The position numbers and the translations under genes are program-made. A stretch of 64,000 nucleotides of DNA from Stromatinia cepivora. Lineage: Eukaryota > Ascomycota > Leotiomycetes > Helotiales > Sclerotiniaceae. The notes beneath the pieces are model-generated. The model saw only the letters and a program-made list of their open reading frames with translations. It was not told the origin of the DNA and did no database searches. The stretch is from positions 1-64,000 of the forward strand of contig RCTD01000003.1 in the NCBI GenBank assembly GCA_014898415.1, in the 5' to 3' direction. Below, piece after piece: positions 13,401 through 26,949 of this stretch (the stretch's first letter is position 1; every line of letters begins with the position of its first letter).

Positions 13401-16033
13401 ACAATCATAAGAACTTCATTTATCTATCTATTTTCATGGATTGAAAAATCTTTAATTTATTTATCAAGTATATTTCAGATCTATTGCTTATAAACGAACT
13501 GGTTTCGGGGGTAGATACAGATCTAAAGAATGATAATGGAAATAAAAAAGTCGATTTAGAACTATCCAATTTATTTAATTTTTTAGATAATGAGGATAAA
13601 GCATGTAATAAAGATATATGAGTATTGATCGATCCTTCTATTAAAGAAATTGGAGAAGCCGATTCTTTTATTGAAAAGTAATTATATTTTGTGGATAAAG
13701 ATGTTGACATTGTTCAAAGAAATGCCCATAATAATAATACAGATTCCGACCTTATTGAATATATTAACATAAGGAATATAAAGTATAAACTTATTGATCG
13801 TATTACTGAAGTTCTTTACGATATATATGAAAATGATTCAGAGACTGTTTCAATTGATCAATTTCAATATTCTAAAAGGAAGTATATATACTGAAATGAT
13901 TAATCAAAGTATTCTGTAAAGGAAATCCAATTATTACAAAGATTACTGCGTTTTATATATTCATTTGATCGATTTATAAAGGATTTATGGATTTATGATT
14001 TTAAATAGATATTTAAAAGAATTTATATTATAAGGATTGAAATACTTAGGGTTTAGATTAATCCGTTTGAGTTTCAATTATACAATTATTATTCAGAGTT
14101 ATCTTTCTTCTAGAAATCATTTAGCTTTTGTATCCCAGAATAATCAGTATACATACAAAGACAATTGTATATACAATAATATTATCAAAGGAGCGATCCC
14201 AATACTGGATCCTATATAAAAACTGTTATATTTTAAAGGATAGACTTAATAAGATTACCCTATTTAAATAATTTTTATTTTATATTCTAATTTGATCAAT
14301 AAGGAATGGATAATATAGAGGAGTATTCCCAATTTATAATAGTTTATAGTATAATTATCACTGGAATTGAAACAAAATCATTATTGTTTTTTATCTGGTC
14401 TATAATCAATAGATTACAGATAATATCATTTCCTCGAATTTATACATTTGCAGTTCCAAAATTACTTCGTTTTTATTATCAATTAGAAAATCATCAAATG
14501 GGATATTGGTTCAAATAAAATTGCGATCTTGAGATTAATAATCTTAAGATTAGGAAAACCTGATATGAAATCGATTCTGGATCGGAATCTTTAAAACCGA
14601 TCTTCTTTTAATAGATATTTACGTATAAATATAATGATCAAAGTTTAATCATTCATTACCGTTTACATTTAATAATACAAGAAGATTTCCAGACTAAAAG
14701 TATTATTGAGATTACTTACACTGTTATATTAGTAAATCGATCATTCCGAATCATAATAGTAATCATTGTTAAATACAATCTCGAAACAAAATAATACAAT
14801 ATAATCAATGCCTTCATCAATACTCTGCGCGATCCTTCCAGTACCCTAATTGTATACTATTTATTTGATAGATACAAAATCCCAAACAAAAATATTATAA
14901 TCGATTAAACTTTGTATAATCTACAAGATTCCTCAACTATATAGTTTAGGGATTTTATTTAGATATTTAAAAAACTAGGATTGGTATAATATAAAAAGGA
15001 ATTATATTTATATATTAATCTAAAGTATATTATTATAATTCTTTTCTTTGTAAATAATGTTCAAATCATTTATTATAAGAAAAACAAATCAGTTGCCATA
15101 AAGATTATTAAAGGAATCAAAGCTGTATATAAACTATAAGACCTGAAAAACATTAAATAGTTTCTGGGTATATATATATTCTATAATCAATCCAAGAAAA
15201 AGTTGTGATTAATTTATAATATATATATTAAAAAGATTGCTAAAAAATTCAAAGTAATAAATAGGACAGCAAATATATTACTTCCGATAATAATATTTCG
15301 GAAAAATCAGGGTCAAGTTCCTGTATATATTATAAAAATATATCAAAAGAAAATGGGCTTAGTATTATATACTGCAATTATTATAAAAGTGGATGTATCA
15401 TTCGCTGTTTCGCAATTGAATTATTATTTGATCAATCTATTGAGCGATTATATGAAAGCTGTTGATCACTATTTATAATATTTGTGGAATATAAGATATC
15501 TTGCGATCCAATATAATGATGATCAAATACCACAACTTTTTGTCTTTTCAAATATTTCTTTTGCAGATAATCCAGATATTTATCGATCATTTTAAGGATA
15601 CATTATATCCCTTTTTGATAATTTAATCATATAGAAAACATCCAAATAAGATACTATAATTATCTCGACTACCGAAGCAAAGCTTCTTGAAATCGAATGT
15701 ATATCAAAAGAAACCATAGCAACCTTACATTTCTTAAAAGAGATCGATCTAATAATGAAAGAATCTATAATGATCTTCTGCGACAACCAATAAGCAATCA
15801 GATTGATGATTGATGAGAACAAACAGATCATTATAAAACTATATTATATCGATATCCAAAATATATGGTTATATCAAGAATATTCAAAAAAGAACTTTTA
15901 TATAATCTATCTATCAACCATTGATATAACTACTAATAGACTCACTAAGAACCTTACAAAACAAAAGTTCGAATACTTCCGATCCCTTTTTAATTTACAA
16001 AATATGAACAATAGGATCATAAAGCTTGAATAA
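10500..16033 (+). pseudogene. Copia-A gag-pol remnant
   Basis: Gag-like text runs from about 10500 to 11500 (an open piece is 10700-10882). Pre-integrase and integrase text runs from 12200 to 13440, including KVKFFKSFNEIFDI and the integrase tail YIGYLIDYIPGTLIYCIWI (from about 13160). RT lies at 14500-15400, with the catalytic block at about 15040-15060 reading FFVNNV where copia has an xVDDV core: both Asp are Asn, as G-to-A RIP produces. RNase H spans 15540-16033 (STTEAKLLEIECISKETIA, IMIFCDNQ, then LTKNLTKQKFEYFRSLFNLQ). The chain ends at 16033. Frequent stops make it dead. Confidence 0.8.
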
Positions 16034-16035
16034 TG

Positions 16036-17911
16036 ATGATCATAAAGTTTGAATAACGACAATCTGGAGCTTATATTTCTTCCCTTTAGTATAGATAAAA
16101 TGAGTTTTATTTGATATCCCAGACTATTATACTTTTCTATGATATATTCCAATTCATATATTCTATATTTATCGGAAAACAAAAAACAATTAAGATTGAT
16201 CATTTTTCTGTTTTTCATTTTTCTGTTCCTGAAAAAGGATAAACTTCTTTTTAAATTTAATAGCTTGAAGTTCAAATAAAAAAGTCTTTGAATTATCTAT
16301 AATAATCAAAGAACAAAGAACAATTGGAATAATCGAAACTATTGATGCCATTGGTATTACAGGAGCCAAGGGATTATTCTTTCTTTTCTTTTTCTTTGAA
16401 TATATCACCTATTCTTTCCTCCTTTTTTTCTTTATCACTTTTTCTTTTTCATCTTTATTATCGTTCTCCGAAATCACAATATACTTTTTCTGTTTGGTTT
16501 TTCGAGGATTCCAATGAATAATATAGTGAAAAAAGAGGGAACAATAATATGGAGGCGAAAAAACAACTTCTCTTTTCTTTTCGATCTTCAATATTATTTT
16601 TATTGCAATTCTATATCCTTGTTTGGACTATACAATCAATGATCAATATATTATAAAAATAGGAGGTAAATAAAGAATTTACTTTTGAATTTTGTTGATA
16701 AATGGTGATATAATAATTTATTAAAGGATAAAGGAAAGTTAGTAAAGGAGTATATAAATGAATATTATAATTCCAATATTAATAATTATTTGGTTTGAAA
16801 AAATCAATAAAGTATTTGTCATAGAAATTATATTTTCTAATAATCAATGATTTTATATATCGAATGTATAAATAATCGTTTTTTTTTTTACAACTCCCTT
16901 TATCTTTTATTTTGACTAAAAAACCAGTAATTTTCAATAATCTTTTTTCTTTCTTTTCTTTATTTAATTCATCATCTAAAAAATCTGGCATTGAAGGATT
17001 AAATGGATCATTGTTATTAAATAAAGAAATATATTTTTTTTTCTTTCCTTTATTGAGCGATCTTTATTTCAATAATTATAAATATAGGATTAATAAAATC
17101 TTTCAATTATATAATAGGATTCAAAAATGAAATCTACCTCCAAATTATTATCTGAATCTATAATTGACAATTAATTACAATGAATAGTAATTCCTTTAAT
17201 AGGGGGGAATAGTTTCTGAAATAAATGACAATATGTTATTCTAAAAGCAGATTTAATTAAATTATACTTTCAAAGATCGATATCTTGGTTTGTTATTTGT
17301 ACTAGATTTATTAATTCTTTTTGTTTGATTTGTTAATCCTTTAAAAAAGTATTAGAATTTTTTTTTATATTCGATTTTTTCAAAGTTTTTTTTTTAATTA
17401 TTGTTTGCTTAATACAATTAAGATTCGCTTGTTTAACTTTTTTAGACCTCAAAATCTTAGGTATAATAATAATTAATAAGAATTTGATTAAAACAAAAAC
17501 AAAAGTATGAAAAAGGGATCCATATATTTTTAAAAAATTTATTTATTTTATTTCATTATCGCAATCAATATATTATAATTTAGTAACTATATATATTCTT
17601 AATTGCTATATTATAGAATCGATTAATTATCTATATTCTTCTAACAGAAAACTTTTTTTTTATTATTCAAAATCTTGATTTTGAAGAATATCGTAGATAG
17701 TAAGCCGAAGATCAAAAGAAATTTGCGATTTATATATACTCAAATTCTTTTCTATTCTAAGAGTACCAGAATCATTTCAGATTTATATATTACATTAATC
17801 TTTAATTGATATCTGCTTATAATCACTTTACATATTTATTTACGAATCATATGAATTGCCACTTTCTATACCTTTCCATTTGTTTTAGATCGCTTTCCGA
17901 TCTGGAGGGTG
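16036..17911. other. 1.9-kb non-pol tail of copia-A
   Basis: AT-rich sequence between the RNase H end and the 3' LTR. It has strong strand asymmetry (pyrimidine-rich runs on plus at 16380-16470 and 16860-17060, purine-rich on minus). Short minus-strand ORFs of 60-122 codons are Lys-rich and low-complexity and are not credible proteins. No env-like or second transposon signature was recognised. Confidence 0.5.
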
Positions 17912-18289
17912 TATTACGGAAAGCCCCGCAATCCCCTGTATCTTATAAAGGATCAAAATGTATACTTTCCAATTGGAATGAAGGATCTATTAATCCTTAC
18001 CAATCCATCAATTGATAAAATGATCCTGATATACTAATAAACAAAGATCTAGCCTAATTAAAGTATATATCAGCTAAATAATCACTCATTTGTTTTATAT
18101 ATATAGTTTTTGATTCATATAATCAAGGGCAAATCATTCAATTCTTTTACTCTACCAATCACGTGTACCACCTATTCAACGATCCCTGAAAGTGCTGTGT
18201 AATCATACTATCCCGTGATAAATGATCATATATCTGATGGTTAAATATATATCTATAATGGTTTTTGTTTTGTATTTGTTCTTTGGTTT

Positions 18290-21200
18290 CTATATTTATA
18301 TCATTTTCTCCTTATTATATTTTGATCTTTTCATCTATTTTATAATCTTGATCTTAATTGTATTGTTCTTTATAAGATTTTTGAAAGTTTGATATGATTT
18401 TGTCTTTATTATTATATCAACAAGATTAAATTCTTTATTAATTTATTTGATTTCTATTATTTCTTTTTATTTATATGATTATTACAAAATCATTAGATCA
18501 ATTATTAATCTTTTCTTTTATATTAAATCTAATTTCGTAAAGCAATTATAAAGCGATTTCGAATCTGTATATATGATTAATAGTACTTTCTGCTTTGATA
18601 ATATACCTTTAATAATACTCTTAAATACTATGATAATATCGAATCCCAAGATTATACTATAAAGTTCCGATACTAGTATACTCCTAATGATTCTTTTGTA
18701 TTTGACAAATAATCAATGAATTAGATTCGCTTTGTTGTTTTTGTTCATTAATACAATAATATATCCGATTTGCAAGGATAGGTCTTGATTATTAATAAAT
18801 GATACATCTATAAATATTATTAATTTCAACGAATCGAAATCGAATAATACAAATTTCAATCCTTTAATTGAATTATCTATTTATCATTGGATTGTTTTAT
18901 TCATCAATTTCATATTTTTCTCTTTAAAATTGATAATCTAAATAGTAAAAGAAAAAGCGAATAATACTTTTGATTAATATATTATCGAAATATAAATTCC
19001 TTTTGTATATTGAACAATATATTGGTCTTTTAGGATTACATTTTTTTCGAATTTTACCTTTTGTATTATAAACATCGATTGATTATATTTTGATAAATTG
19101 TAAATTTGTATATTACCTTTTCTGATTGATATAAATGAAACTATTGTTTATTTGAATAATAACAATTCCATTGAATTTGAAGGGGTTCTTGAATAATAAA
19201 GTTTCTTGATTCTTTATAAAAAACTTTGCATTTTCGAATTCTTTTTGTTTTTTATTTGCAAATACTCTATTAATTATAATAATTATATTATCTATTTGAA
19301 ATCCTATTAATCCGAATACTTCGTTTTTCTATTTGATATATATTAGATAGGGATTATAAATTGATCGAATCATTCGGAGTACAACAAGATGATGATTGTA
19401 GTAAATACTGAATCAATGATTCCCAGTCTTTGGTATATTATATAATGATTTGATTATTCGTAATAATATTCTTTTTATAAATTCCATTTCCTTAAATAAT
19501 AGGATGTAAAACAATTGTATCAGATTGAATGCTGTTTATATATAAGCTTGAATAATATCCCTAATATATAAAATTGTTTATATAATTGATTATAGAATAA
19601 TTATAATGTTTAATATCAAACATTGATTTATTCGTTAAATTGTAGGCGATTGCATTAATATTATTCCCTTTTCTGTATTATTCTATGTTTGGATTACAAA
19701 TCTTGATTTTGGGAATACCTTTTTAGTACCTTTGTTTTTGATTTCATTAATGAATTTTGATTTGAATATTCGTATACTTTTTGGTATATCTGTTTATTGT
19801 ATGATTTCGAATATACTATTTTCCATTAAATTATTGATTTCCTTCTTTTTTGATTCTTTATAAATCAATAGATTTTAAAATATATCGGATATTAATAGAT
19901 TCTCGTTGAAAGATCCGATAATATTTTCTTTTTCATTGTTTTGAAGATAAATAACTATATCTGGTATTATTATTATATTCTTAATAAGGTATATTATTAT
20001 AATTTCGATCAGTATTATATTTGTTGTATTGTATAATATTCTTATTGAAGGAATGATTACTTGAAGGATACTGGGATTCGTTTTCGCTGTGTTTTTTAAA
20101 ACGATTTTAAATTTCTTTTGGGTAATAATTTCGAAATCCTTTAAGGATATTTCCTGAAGGATTTGTTCTATTATAATATATTCTATTTATATAATGGGTT
20201 TTATTGATATTATTGTTTTGATTGTATAAGGTTTTATTATTGTAGATCGAAAAATCGTAGATTTGTTTGGTAATTGAATTGTACAGATTTCGCCTTTGAT
20301 TTGTAGTAATATGAATAACCTTGTTTATTTAATAATTCGATTATTTTCTTCTCTTTATATTTATATTTTTGAATTGATTGATAGTTTATGGATTAAAATT
20401 ATATTTGGATTATTATATTGATTTAATATATTTGTTACTTATCTTTTAATTTAAAATTTTTTAATTTTGTTGTTTGCTTTTTTGATTGTATTAGATCATT
20501 GTTAAATATTAAATACTAATGGATCGAATTCGTTCATTTACAAGTACACTCTGAATATTAGGAGGATAGATATAATTCCATTGGAATCAATGATATCATT
20601 GATTGCTTTCATTGCCATTTATAGTACCGACTTTTTCATCATTTTAATACCTTTGAATTCTTCTTCGATGATATTGTATATACATCGAATGATTTGATAA
20701 TAACGCTCGACCATCTTGATCGATCAATATACTTCAACGAGTACACTTTTCATAATAATCACCATCATTTCAACATATTGTTTGAATTCCTTGCTTACAA
20801 AGTTTTTCCCAGTATCGTAAATGATATAATTTAGTAGGCTTAAGTATATATCCATTTAGTATATTCTTAATTTATCCTATATATACTTTGTATTAATATT
20901 ATCGAGCTATTATACTGTTTGGAATCTGATTTTTTTATCGATAATATATAATATTGATTTATTGTTGATATATATAATATCGATTATAATCGAATAATTA
21001 AATTCAATATCATCGTAAAAATTGAATTTGAATCTGCCTAAGGATTTTCTATATTTTTGATAATATTCGTAGAATTTCATGAATTTCTCAAGATCTCTCT
21101 GGATAACATTTATATAACCTATATATCGAAGAACTCGATAAAATCTATTTGCAAAAGGATAATCGAAATAACAATACAATCTTTGTATTTCCAATTCGAT

Positions 21201-23870
21201 TAGATAACAATCGTTTATATTGATAAATGTTTATATAAATTGCTGGATTTTTATATTCCAAAATAATACTGTATACTTGAATTTGCGAATGCAAAGATGG
21301 TTTGCAATTGATGATATAAATACATCGATAATGTTATTATAATATACTCTGAATCGATTTATATCCTATAAAAATAATAGAAATAATATTTCTAATTCTA
21401 TAATATAGAATTCAATAATTCTTGGAAATAGATTCAATTGAATCGATCCGATTGATTCGGCCTTTCCGATTCTGAATAACATTTTTACAATTCCTGCCCT
21501 ATTTATATTCAATATAATATTCTTAATATCTTTTTGGTATATTTAATATTATTTGAATTTTATTATAGATTATTGGGATACTCCTATATTAATAATAATA
21601 CTCTGAAACTCTTTATCATTATATCTCGAAAAAAAAAACTTTGTACCCTTTGGTTTTATTAATTGATTTATTAATAAAATCAATTAGAATATATATTATT
21701 ATTTTATTGAATAGATTTATTACAATTTCTTTTCTATTAATCGATTTATAGGATAAGATTCAAATGTATTTTGGACTGTTATTCTTTATATCCTCTTTTG
21801 GATCGTTTTGAATATATATTACAAATTCCTTATCAATATTGATATCCGATAAAGTTCCTTTATATTTGATAATATATTATTCGAAATATGATCCAAAATC
21901 TTTATCGTTGCTTTTGAATAATTCCCTATATTTGTATTTCGATTTAGTTTATTCAATTTCTATATATTTGTTTGATTAATAATCTTTTTTTTGTAAATAA
22001 AATATTTTTTAGTTTCTTTTGATCAAATAAAGAATTGTTGATTGAATTTGTATTTACAATTGTATCTAAGATTCTTTTGATTGTATACTCGATTTATATA
22101 GAATATCTCGTTTTTGTTTGAATATAATTTCTTATATATAAAGATAAAACCTTGTAAATCCTTGATGAATCCGATTATAGATTTTGAAGATCAATAGTAT
22201 ATTTGATTATATATTAATATATAATTATATATATTAAAGATCTTTCTTTGAATATATATAATTGTTTGAAATTCTTTTAATAAATCTTTTTGGAGATGCT
22301 GAAATTTGATGATTATAATATCCAAATATTCTAATATCGATTTTCCAGGGTTCTATATAATAATTGTTTTGAGTGTTATATAATCCCATTTTTCTATAAA
22401 TCCATATTGATGCTCTTCTCCTTCGAAAGATGTTTTCATCATTTCGCAGATGCCCTTTATCGTATTTGGAATGTGATTGAGATTCGAGTGGTAGAATATA
22501 AGAGCCTCTTTCTTTAGTATTATAGGGAACACTCTTGTATAAAGATTTGAATGGATATCAATTCTTTTATAATGGTTGAGGAAAATAATATATTTGTAAT
22601 CGAAGTTATCGTTTTGGTTAATATATTTATTAATATTATTATAAAGTTTCTTAAAGTTTTTGAGGTTACGGTTGATATTATTATTATATATATAATCGGA
22701 TAATTTGTTTTTGTAATTTCCTAAATCATTGTTTTCTTTATTATTAAATAGATCTTTTTCTCTTTCATTATTTCTGTAGAAATATATATAAATATCATTT
22801 TGATCTATATCATTTGTTTTGCGATCGTTTCCGAAGTATTTGTTGTTGCTTGAGGGTTTCCTATTATTAAATAATCTGCTTGATAATCCTTTATTATAAA
22901 TAGATTTCTTTTTATTCAATGATTTTTCATCTTCGGATGATATATTATTATCATATAATAATTGTAATAACATTGAATATTTTTTCCATCCTGGATCTTG
23001 ATATTCGTTGTTTGGGAGTTCCTTGAATATATAAGATCCCGGTTTCTTGCTTAATTGTAATGATTGAATTTCTTTGTATTATATTAAAGATAATTGCTTT
23101 ACATTCATTTATACAAATTATTCTTTCTTTTTAGAATTGGATAAGGGTATTAGATCTTCAGGAATGATATCCAGATATATATTATTATCGAGTATCTTGA
23201 TTTAATTTAGAATAGTTTTTGATTTGAATTAGAAATATCGATCTATTCTTATCTCTCGAATTTGTTCATTTGATTATAATATATATAAAATATAAAGCAT
23301 TTCGATTAAAGCTTCATTGATTATCAATTCTATATATTGTATTATTTTTTTGATAAACAAACCATTTATTCTCAATTCAATACATAATCTGAATATAATC
23401 TTTGAATTGACGAATTCGAAATACTCAATTCTGAAATCCGCAAAGTCGTTACAATAATCATTTTATAAATCCTTATCGATATAATTATATATCATATAGA
23501 ACTCCAATTTGTATTTACAAAAATCAATGATTTCCTGAGGGTTTTCTTCTATAGATACGAATTAATCGTACTTCCATTTGTCTATTCATTCGTTGTATTC
23601 TTTGTTTCTGATATATGAAATAGTTGATACTAATAACGATGGGATTCGTATTCTTTCAGAATAAAAGATTGTAAAAGAATACTCAAATGTACCTGTCATA
23701 ATCATTATAATAATGATTGTCGTGTATTTTCAGATTGTTTCGAAATTGATCGTTACAAAGTTTTTAAAATGGTCTTAAAAAAGAATCTAAGTATAGATTC
23801 ATAATATATAAAACATATATTATAATGAAGCTTCACTTATATCATATATAATGTTATTGAATCCTGAAGG
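18290..23870 (-). pseudogene. Copia-B gag-pol remnant
   Basis: Minus-strand reading. Gag spans about 23870-22353; the open part 22973-22353 has the gag-like block YKYIIFLNHYKR, then KEALIFYHSNLNHIPNT and MMKTSFEGEEHQYG. Integrase zinc-binding and core text lies at 21194-20910 (FYEYYQKYRKSLGRFKFNF, then FNYSIIIDIIYINNKSILYI), continuing with MAMKAIND-like text to about 20500. RNase H is at 18850-18530 (LIIFIDVSFINNQDLSLQIG, then SELYSIILGFDIII and YTDSKSLYNCFTKL), and a C-terminal stretch runs to about 18300. Multiple stops. Together with the LTRs this defines an independent copia lineage from copia-1 and copia-A. Confidence 0.75.
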
Positions 23871-23899
23871 TATTTCGAGATTGGGGTTGATTAATCGAA

Positions 23900-24000
23900 T
23901 CGACCGAAATTGACCAAAATTAACCAAAATTGATCAAAATTGACCAAAATGATCAGGTTTGATCGAAGTGGGTTTGATCGAAATGAATGGAATAATCAAA
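23900..24000. repeat. Short tandem repeat, about 10-bp GACCAAAATT-type unit, in the copia-B leader
   Basis: Six to eight imperfect copies of a 10-bp word (gaccaaaatt / gatcaaaatt) occur between the gag start and the 5' LTR. A decayed copy of the same leader is at 26205-26290 in copia-B2. Related TTGAT/GATCAA words continue at 27025-27115. Confidence 0.7.
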
Positions 24001-24589
24001 GTAATGAAATTAATCAAATCGAATTGATTAATCTTATATGTAATTAATAATTCGTATAAAATGAATAAATGAAATGGTTTTTTGTGAGAAAATGAGTATA
24101 GCGAAAAACTCGAAATTGCTTTCAGGTTTTCTTCAAATATATATTCTATATTGTTTAATAGATGTATAATAAATACAGAATAATTGAATCAAAAAGTGAA
24201 CTTCAAATTCGCTATTAGATAATTGCTATTCTTGATTCTTCGATTCTCTCGAATTGTTTAATAATTAAAGATTTATCCTTTAATATAAAAATACTTCGTT
24301 TTACAACAAAATACCTTTATCCAATTACAAAGACAAAATCGAAATTGATTTAAAATTTATAACTCTTTATACTAATTCCTAATATCTGATCTATAATATC
24401 ATTATAACAAAAACTAATCAATATCAGGATAACTATATATAAGAAAGTAAAATTCATCAACAAATATATAGAACTCTTTATTAATACATTTTGATTTGCC
24501 TAAAGAGTTAGAATCTATAAAAAGTAAAGATCTATATAATAATGTATACCGAGACACTAGTGCGAGCACTAGTGCTCATGTGATCCTTA

Positions 24590-24618
24590 CCATCCTTACC
24601 ATCCTTACCATGCACGTG
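24590..24618 (+). repeat. ATCCTTACC minisatellite in the copia-B 5' LTR
   Basis: Three 9-bp units in the 5' LTR of copia-B. The matching array in copia-B2 (26887-26949) has about seven units, which accounts for most of its 39-bp longer LTR. The array in the 3' LTR (9780-9815) is blurred by RIP. Confidence 0.85.
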
Positions 24619-25489
24619 ATTCATATTCCGACAATTTTATTAGGAATTTAACAGAAAAGGAGAAAATCGTCATTAGTTATACCAATATATATGATATAAT
24701 TGTCAATGGAATAACAAAGTTTTGTGCAAGAATTGCTTTCGAAAGGTTTAAGAAAATATTAGGATTAGTAATCTAGGAAGATCGAATAGGATATCTTCAA
24801 TAAAGGAATATTGGAAATGAAACCATTATAGGATTAGAATTGAAGTTATGTGATTACAATGGTATATAGACCATATTTGGGGATAACTTTAATTCTATTT
24901 CTATTAGAATTATAGATCCTTAATTCAACCTACATAATCAACAATACTACTACTTCCTGCACCAAAAGTTAACATTAAGCATTATTTCCATCCTGGATCT
25001 TGATATTTATTATATAAGAATTCCTTGAATATATAAAATCCCGATTTCTTATTTATTTATAATAATTGAATTCCTTTATATTGTATTGAAAATAATTATC
25101 TTATATTCATTTATATAAATTATTTTCTTTTTTGAAAATTAAATAAAAGTATGGAATCTGCAGAGATGATATCCAGATATATATTGTTATCGAATTTCTT
25201 GATTTGGTTTAGGATAGTTTTTGATTGGAATTGAAAATGTCGATTTATTATTGCTTTTCGAATTTAATCATTCGATTATAATATATATATAATATAAAGT
25301 TTTCGATTAAAGCTTTATTAATTATTAATTCTATATATTATATTATCTTTTTGATAAACAAATCATTTGCTTTTAATTCAATATATAATCTGAATATAAT
25401 CTTTAAATTAACGAATTCGAAATACTCAACTCTGAAATTTGTAAAATCATTATAATAATCACTTTATAAATCTTTATCAATATAATTAT

Positions 25490-25781
25490 TGTGAGAAAAT
25501 TGGGATATTAAGGCCTAACACATAACTAGTTCATAATCATTTGATCATATAACTCTTCGTAATTAAATATAAGAAAAAACTCTGCTTCCCTTTCCTTGAA
25601 AAAAATCAATCGTTTTCCCACTAATCTTTTTGTACCCTATTTGTATACAACCCAAACCATTATCTAAATCTACTAATTTTACTACTTGAAGCCTCTACAA
25701 TATAATCTGATCAATTCCAATTCCCATTTCCCCTCGCAGCGTGCTATCGGGACGCACGTATCTCGACTTACCTCTTTCACA
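25490..25781 (-). mobile_element. Solo LTR, family S, copy 1
   Basis: 292-bp reverse complement of the LTRs at 35365-35656 and 40834-41103 (terminal TGTGAAAGAGGTAGGTCGAG and ..TCTCACA). It is flanked by ttat on both sides (25486-25489, 25782-25785). No internal sequence is attached. It sits in copia-B2. Confidence 0.85.
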
Positions 25782-26886
25782 TTATATATTATATAAAACT
25801 CTAATTTGAATTTACAAAAATCGATAATTTCCTGAGGGTTTTTCTTTATAGATATAATTTGATTATACTTTTATTTATTTATCTATTTATTGTACTTTTT
25901 ATTTTTGATATATAAAATAATTAATGTTTTTATTGCATTTAATATTAATAATAATAGGATTCGGATTCTTTCAAAATAAAGAATTTTGAAGGAATATTCG
26001 AATATACTTGTTATAATTATCATAATAATAATTATCATATATTTTCAGATTATATCGAAATTGATCGTTATAGAAAATTTAAAATAGTTTTAAAAAAAAA
26101 CTTAAATATAGATTTGTAATATATAAAACATATATTACAATAAAACTACACTTATATTATATATAGTATTTTTGGATTCTAAGATATTTCGAAATTGGGA
26201 TTAATTAATCAAAATTGATCAAATTTAATCAAATTCACCAAATTTGACCAAAATGATCGAATTTGATCGAAACAGATTTGATCGAAATAAAGAAAACAAT
26301 CAAAATAATGAAATCAATCAAATTGAATTAATCAATTTCATATATAATTAATAATTCGTATAAAATAAATAAATGAAATAGTTTTTCATACAAAAACGAA
26401 TATAACGAAAAACTTAAAATTGCTTTCAGATTTTCTTCAAATATATATTCTATATTATCTAATAAATATATAATAAATACAAAATAATTGAATCAAAAAA
26501 TGAACTTCAAATTCGTTATTAGATAACTATTATTCTTGATCCTTCGATTTTTTTAAATTATTCAATAATTAAAAGTTTATTCTTTAATATAAAAATATTT
26601 CGTTTTATAATAAAATATCTTTATTCAATTATAAAAGCAAAATTAAATAAATTTAAAGCTTGTAACTCTTCATATCAATTCTCAATATCTGATTTATAAT
26701 ATCATTATAACAAAACTAATCAGTATTAAAACAACTATAATATAAAGAAGTAAAATTTATCAACAAATATATAATACTCTTATAATTAATATATTTTTAT
26801 TTGTCTAAAAAGCTAGAATCTATGAAAGATAAAGAGCTATATAATAATATATGCCGAAGTACTAATACGAATATTAATGGGCATGT

Positions 26887-26949
26887 AATCCTTACCGTTC
26901 TTACCATCCTTACCATCCTTACCATCCTTACCATCCTTACCATCCTTAC
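26887..26949 (+). repeat. ATCCTTACC minisatellite in the copia-B2 LTR
   Basis: About seven 9-bp units (one variant, GTTCTTACC). This is the expanded form of the array at 24590-24618. Confidence 0.85.

Larger units (their letters stand above)
9960..18220 (+). mobile_element. Copia-A: 8.26-kb Ty1/copia retrotransposon
   Basis: The LTRs are 309 bp (9960-10268 and 17912-18220), with the perfect TSD aatga (9955-9959, 18221-18225). The 5' LTR starts TGTCACGGAAAG; the 3' LTR is mutated to TATTACGGAAAG. A purine-rich GGAGGG lies directly before the 3' LTR. Plus-strand gag and pol remnants occupy 10500-16035. About 1.88 kb between the end of RNase H and the 3' LTR (16036-17911) holds no recognisable pol and lengthens the element beyond a usual copia. 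It sits inside copia-B. Confidence 0.9.
9621..24633 (-). mobile_element. Copia-B: minus-strand LTR retrotransposon with nested copia-A
   Basis: Both LTRs are exactly 212 bp: 9621-9832 (3' LTR) and 24422-24633 (5' LTR). Their termini match TGTCGG...CCGACA after RIP transitions, and the 5-bp TSD atttt is perfect (9616-9620, 24634-24638). Minus-strand coding runs gag (about 23870-22353), integrase (21194-20500), RT, then RNase H (18850-18300). Integrase before RT is the copia order. Without copia-A it is about 6.7 kb. The LTR contains a 9-bp ATCCTTACC minisatellite. It inserted into copia-1 RNase H, whose frame continues across the two junctions. Confidence 0.88.
1692..24776 (+). pseudogene. Copia-1 pol remnant (PR/pre-integrase, INT, RT, RNase H)
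   Basis: Plus-strand coding homology resumes after each insert. 1692-1874 reads like the stretch between protease and GAG-pre-integrase (DGSKILFPNILYI, then a LLLEK core). 2040-2290 holds the pre-integrase motif QRFNHLDLNKIKNL and the start of the integrase core (FIHFDIVEPFP). 4205-4531 continues the integrase (RNIRITEVDMK, then YAYINPKIIP and IFLGYSKV). 6890-7350 holds RT with the catalytic YIDD at 7067-7078. 7480-7864 runs into RNase H (TDWVNNKYN, SWVSKKQISI). RNase H resumes at 9546 (YIDINYHF) and, after the 15-kb copia-B insertion, at 24639 (LTEKEKIVISYTNIYD), ending at the stop 24774-24776. Many stops and frameshifts make it non-functional. Decay is mostly C-to-T/G-to-A. Confidence 0.85.
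61..24974 (+). mobile_element. Copia-1: degenerate Ty1/copia retrotransposon carrying nested inserts
   Basis: The LTRs are 61-186 and 24849-24974, both 126 bp. They align without gaps and differ mostly by transitions; the 3' copy runs TGTG...AACA. Between them lies one plus-strand copia polyprotein, broken by five insertions whose TSDs match exactly (inserts at 2523, 4540, 5201, 7865 and 9621). Subtracting the inserts leaves about 5.44 kb, a normal copia length. Domain order is GAG-pre-integrase, integrase, reverse transcriptase, RNase H. The flanks (aacaa on the left, ttaag on the right) do not form a TSD, probably because another element lies against the left LTR. Confidence 0.85.

Noticed and set aside
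16190..16591. Minus-strand Lys-rich ORFs as possible extra genes of copia-A
   Set aside because: They are low-complexity readings of pyrimidine-rich plus-strand DNA, with overlapping frames and no motif.
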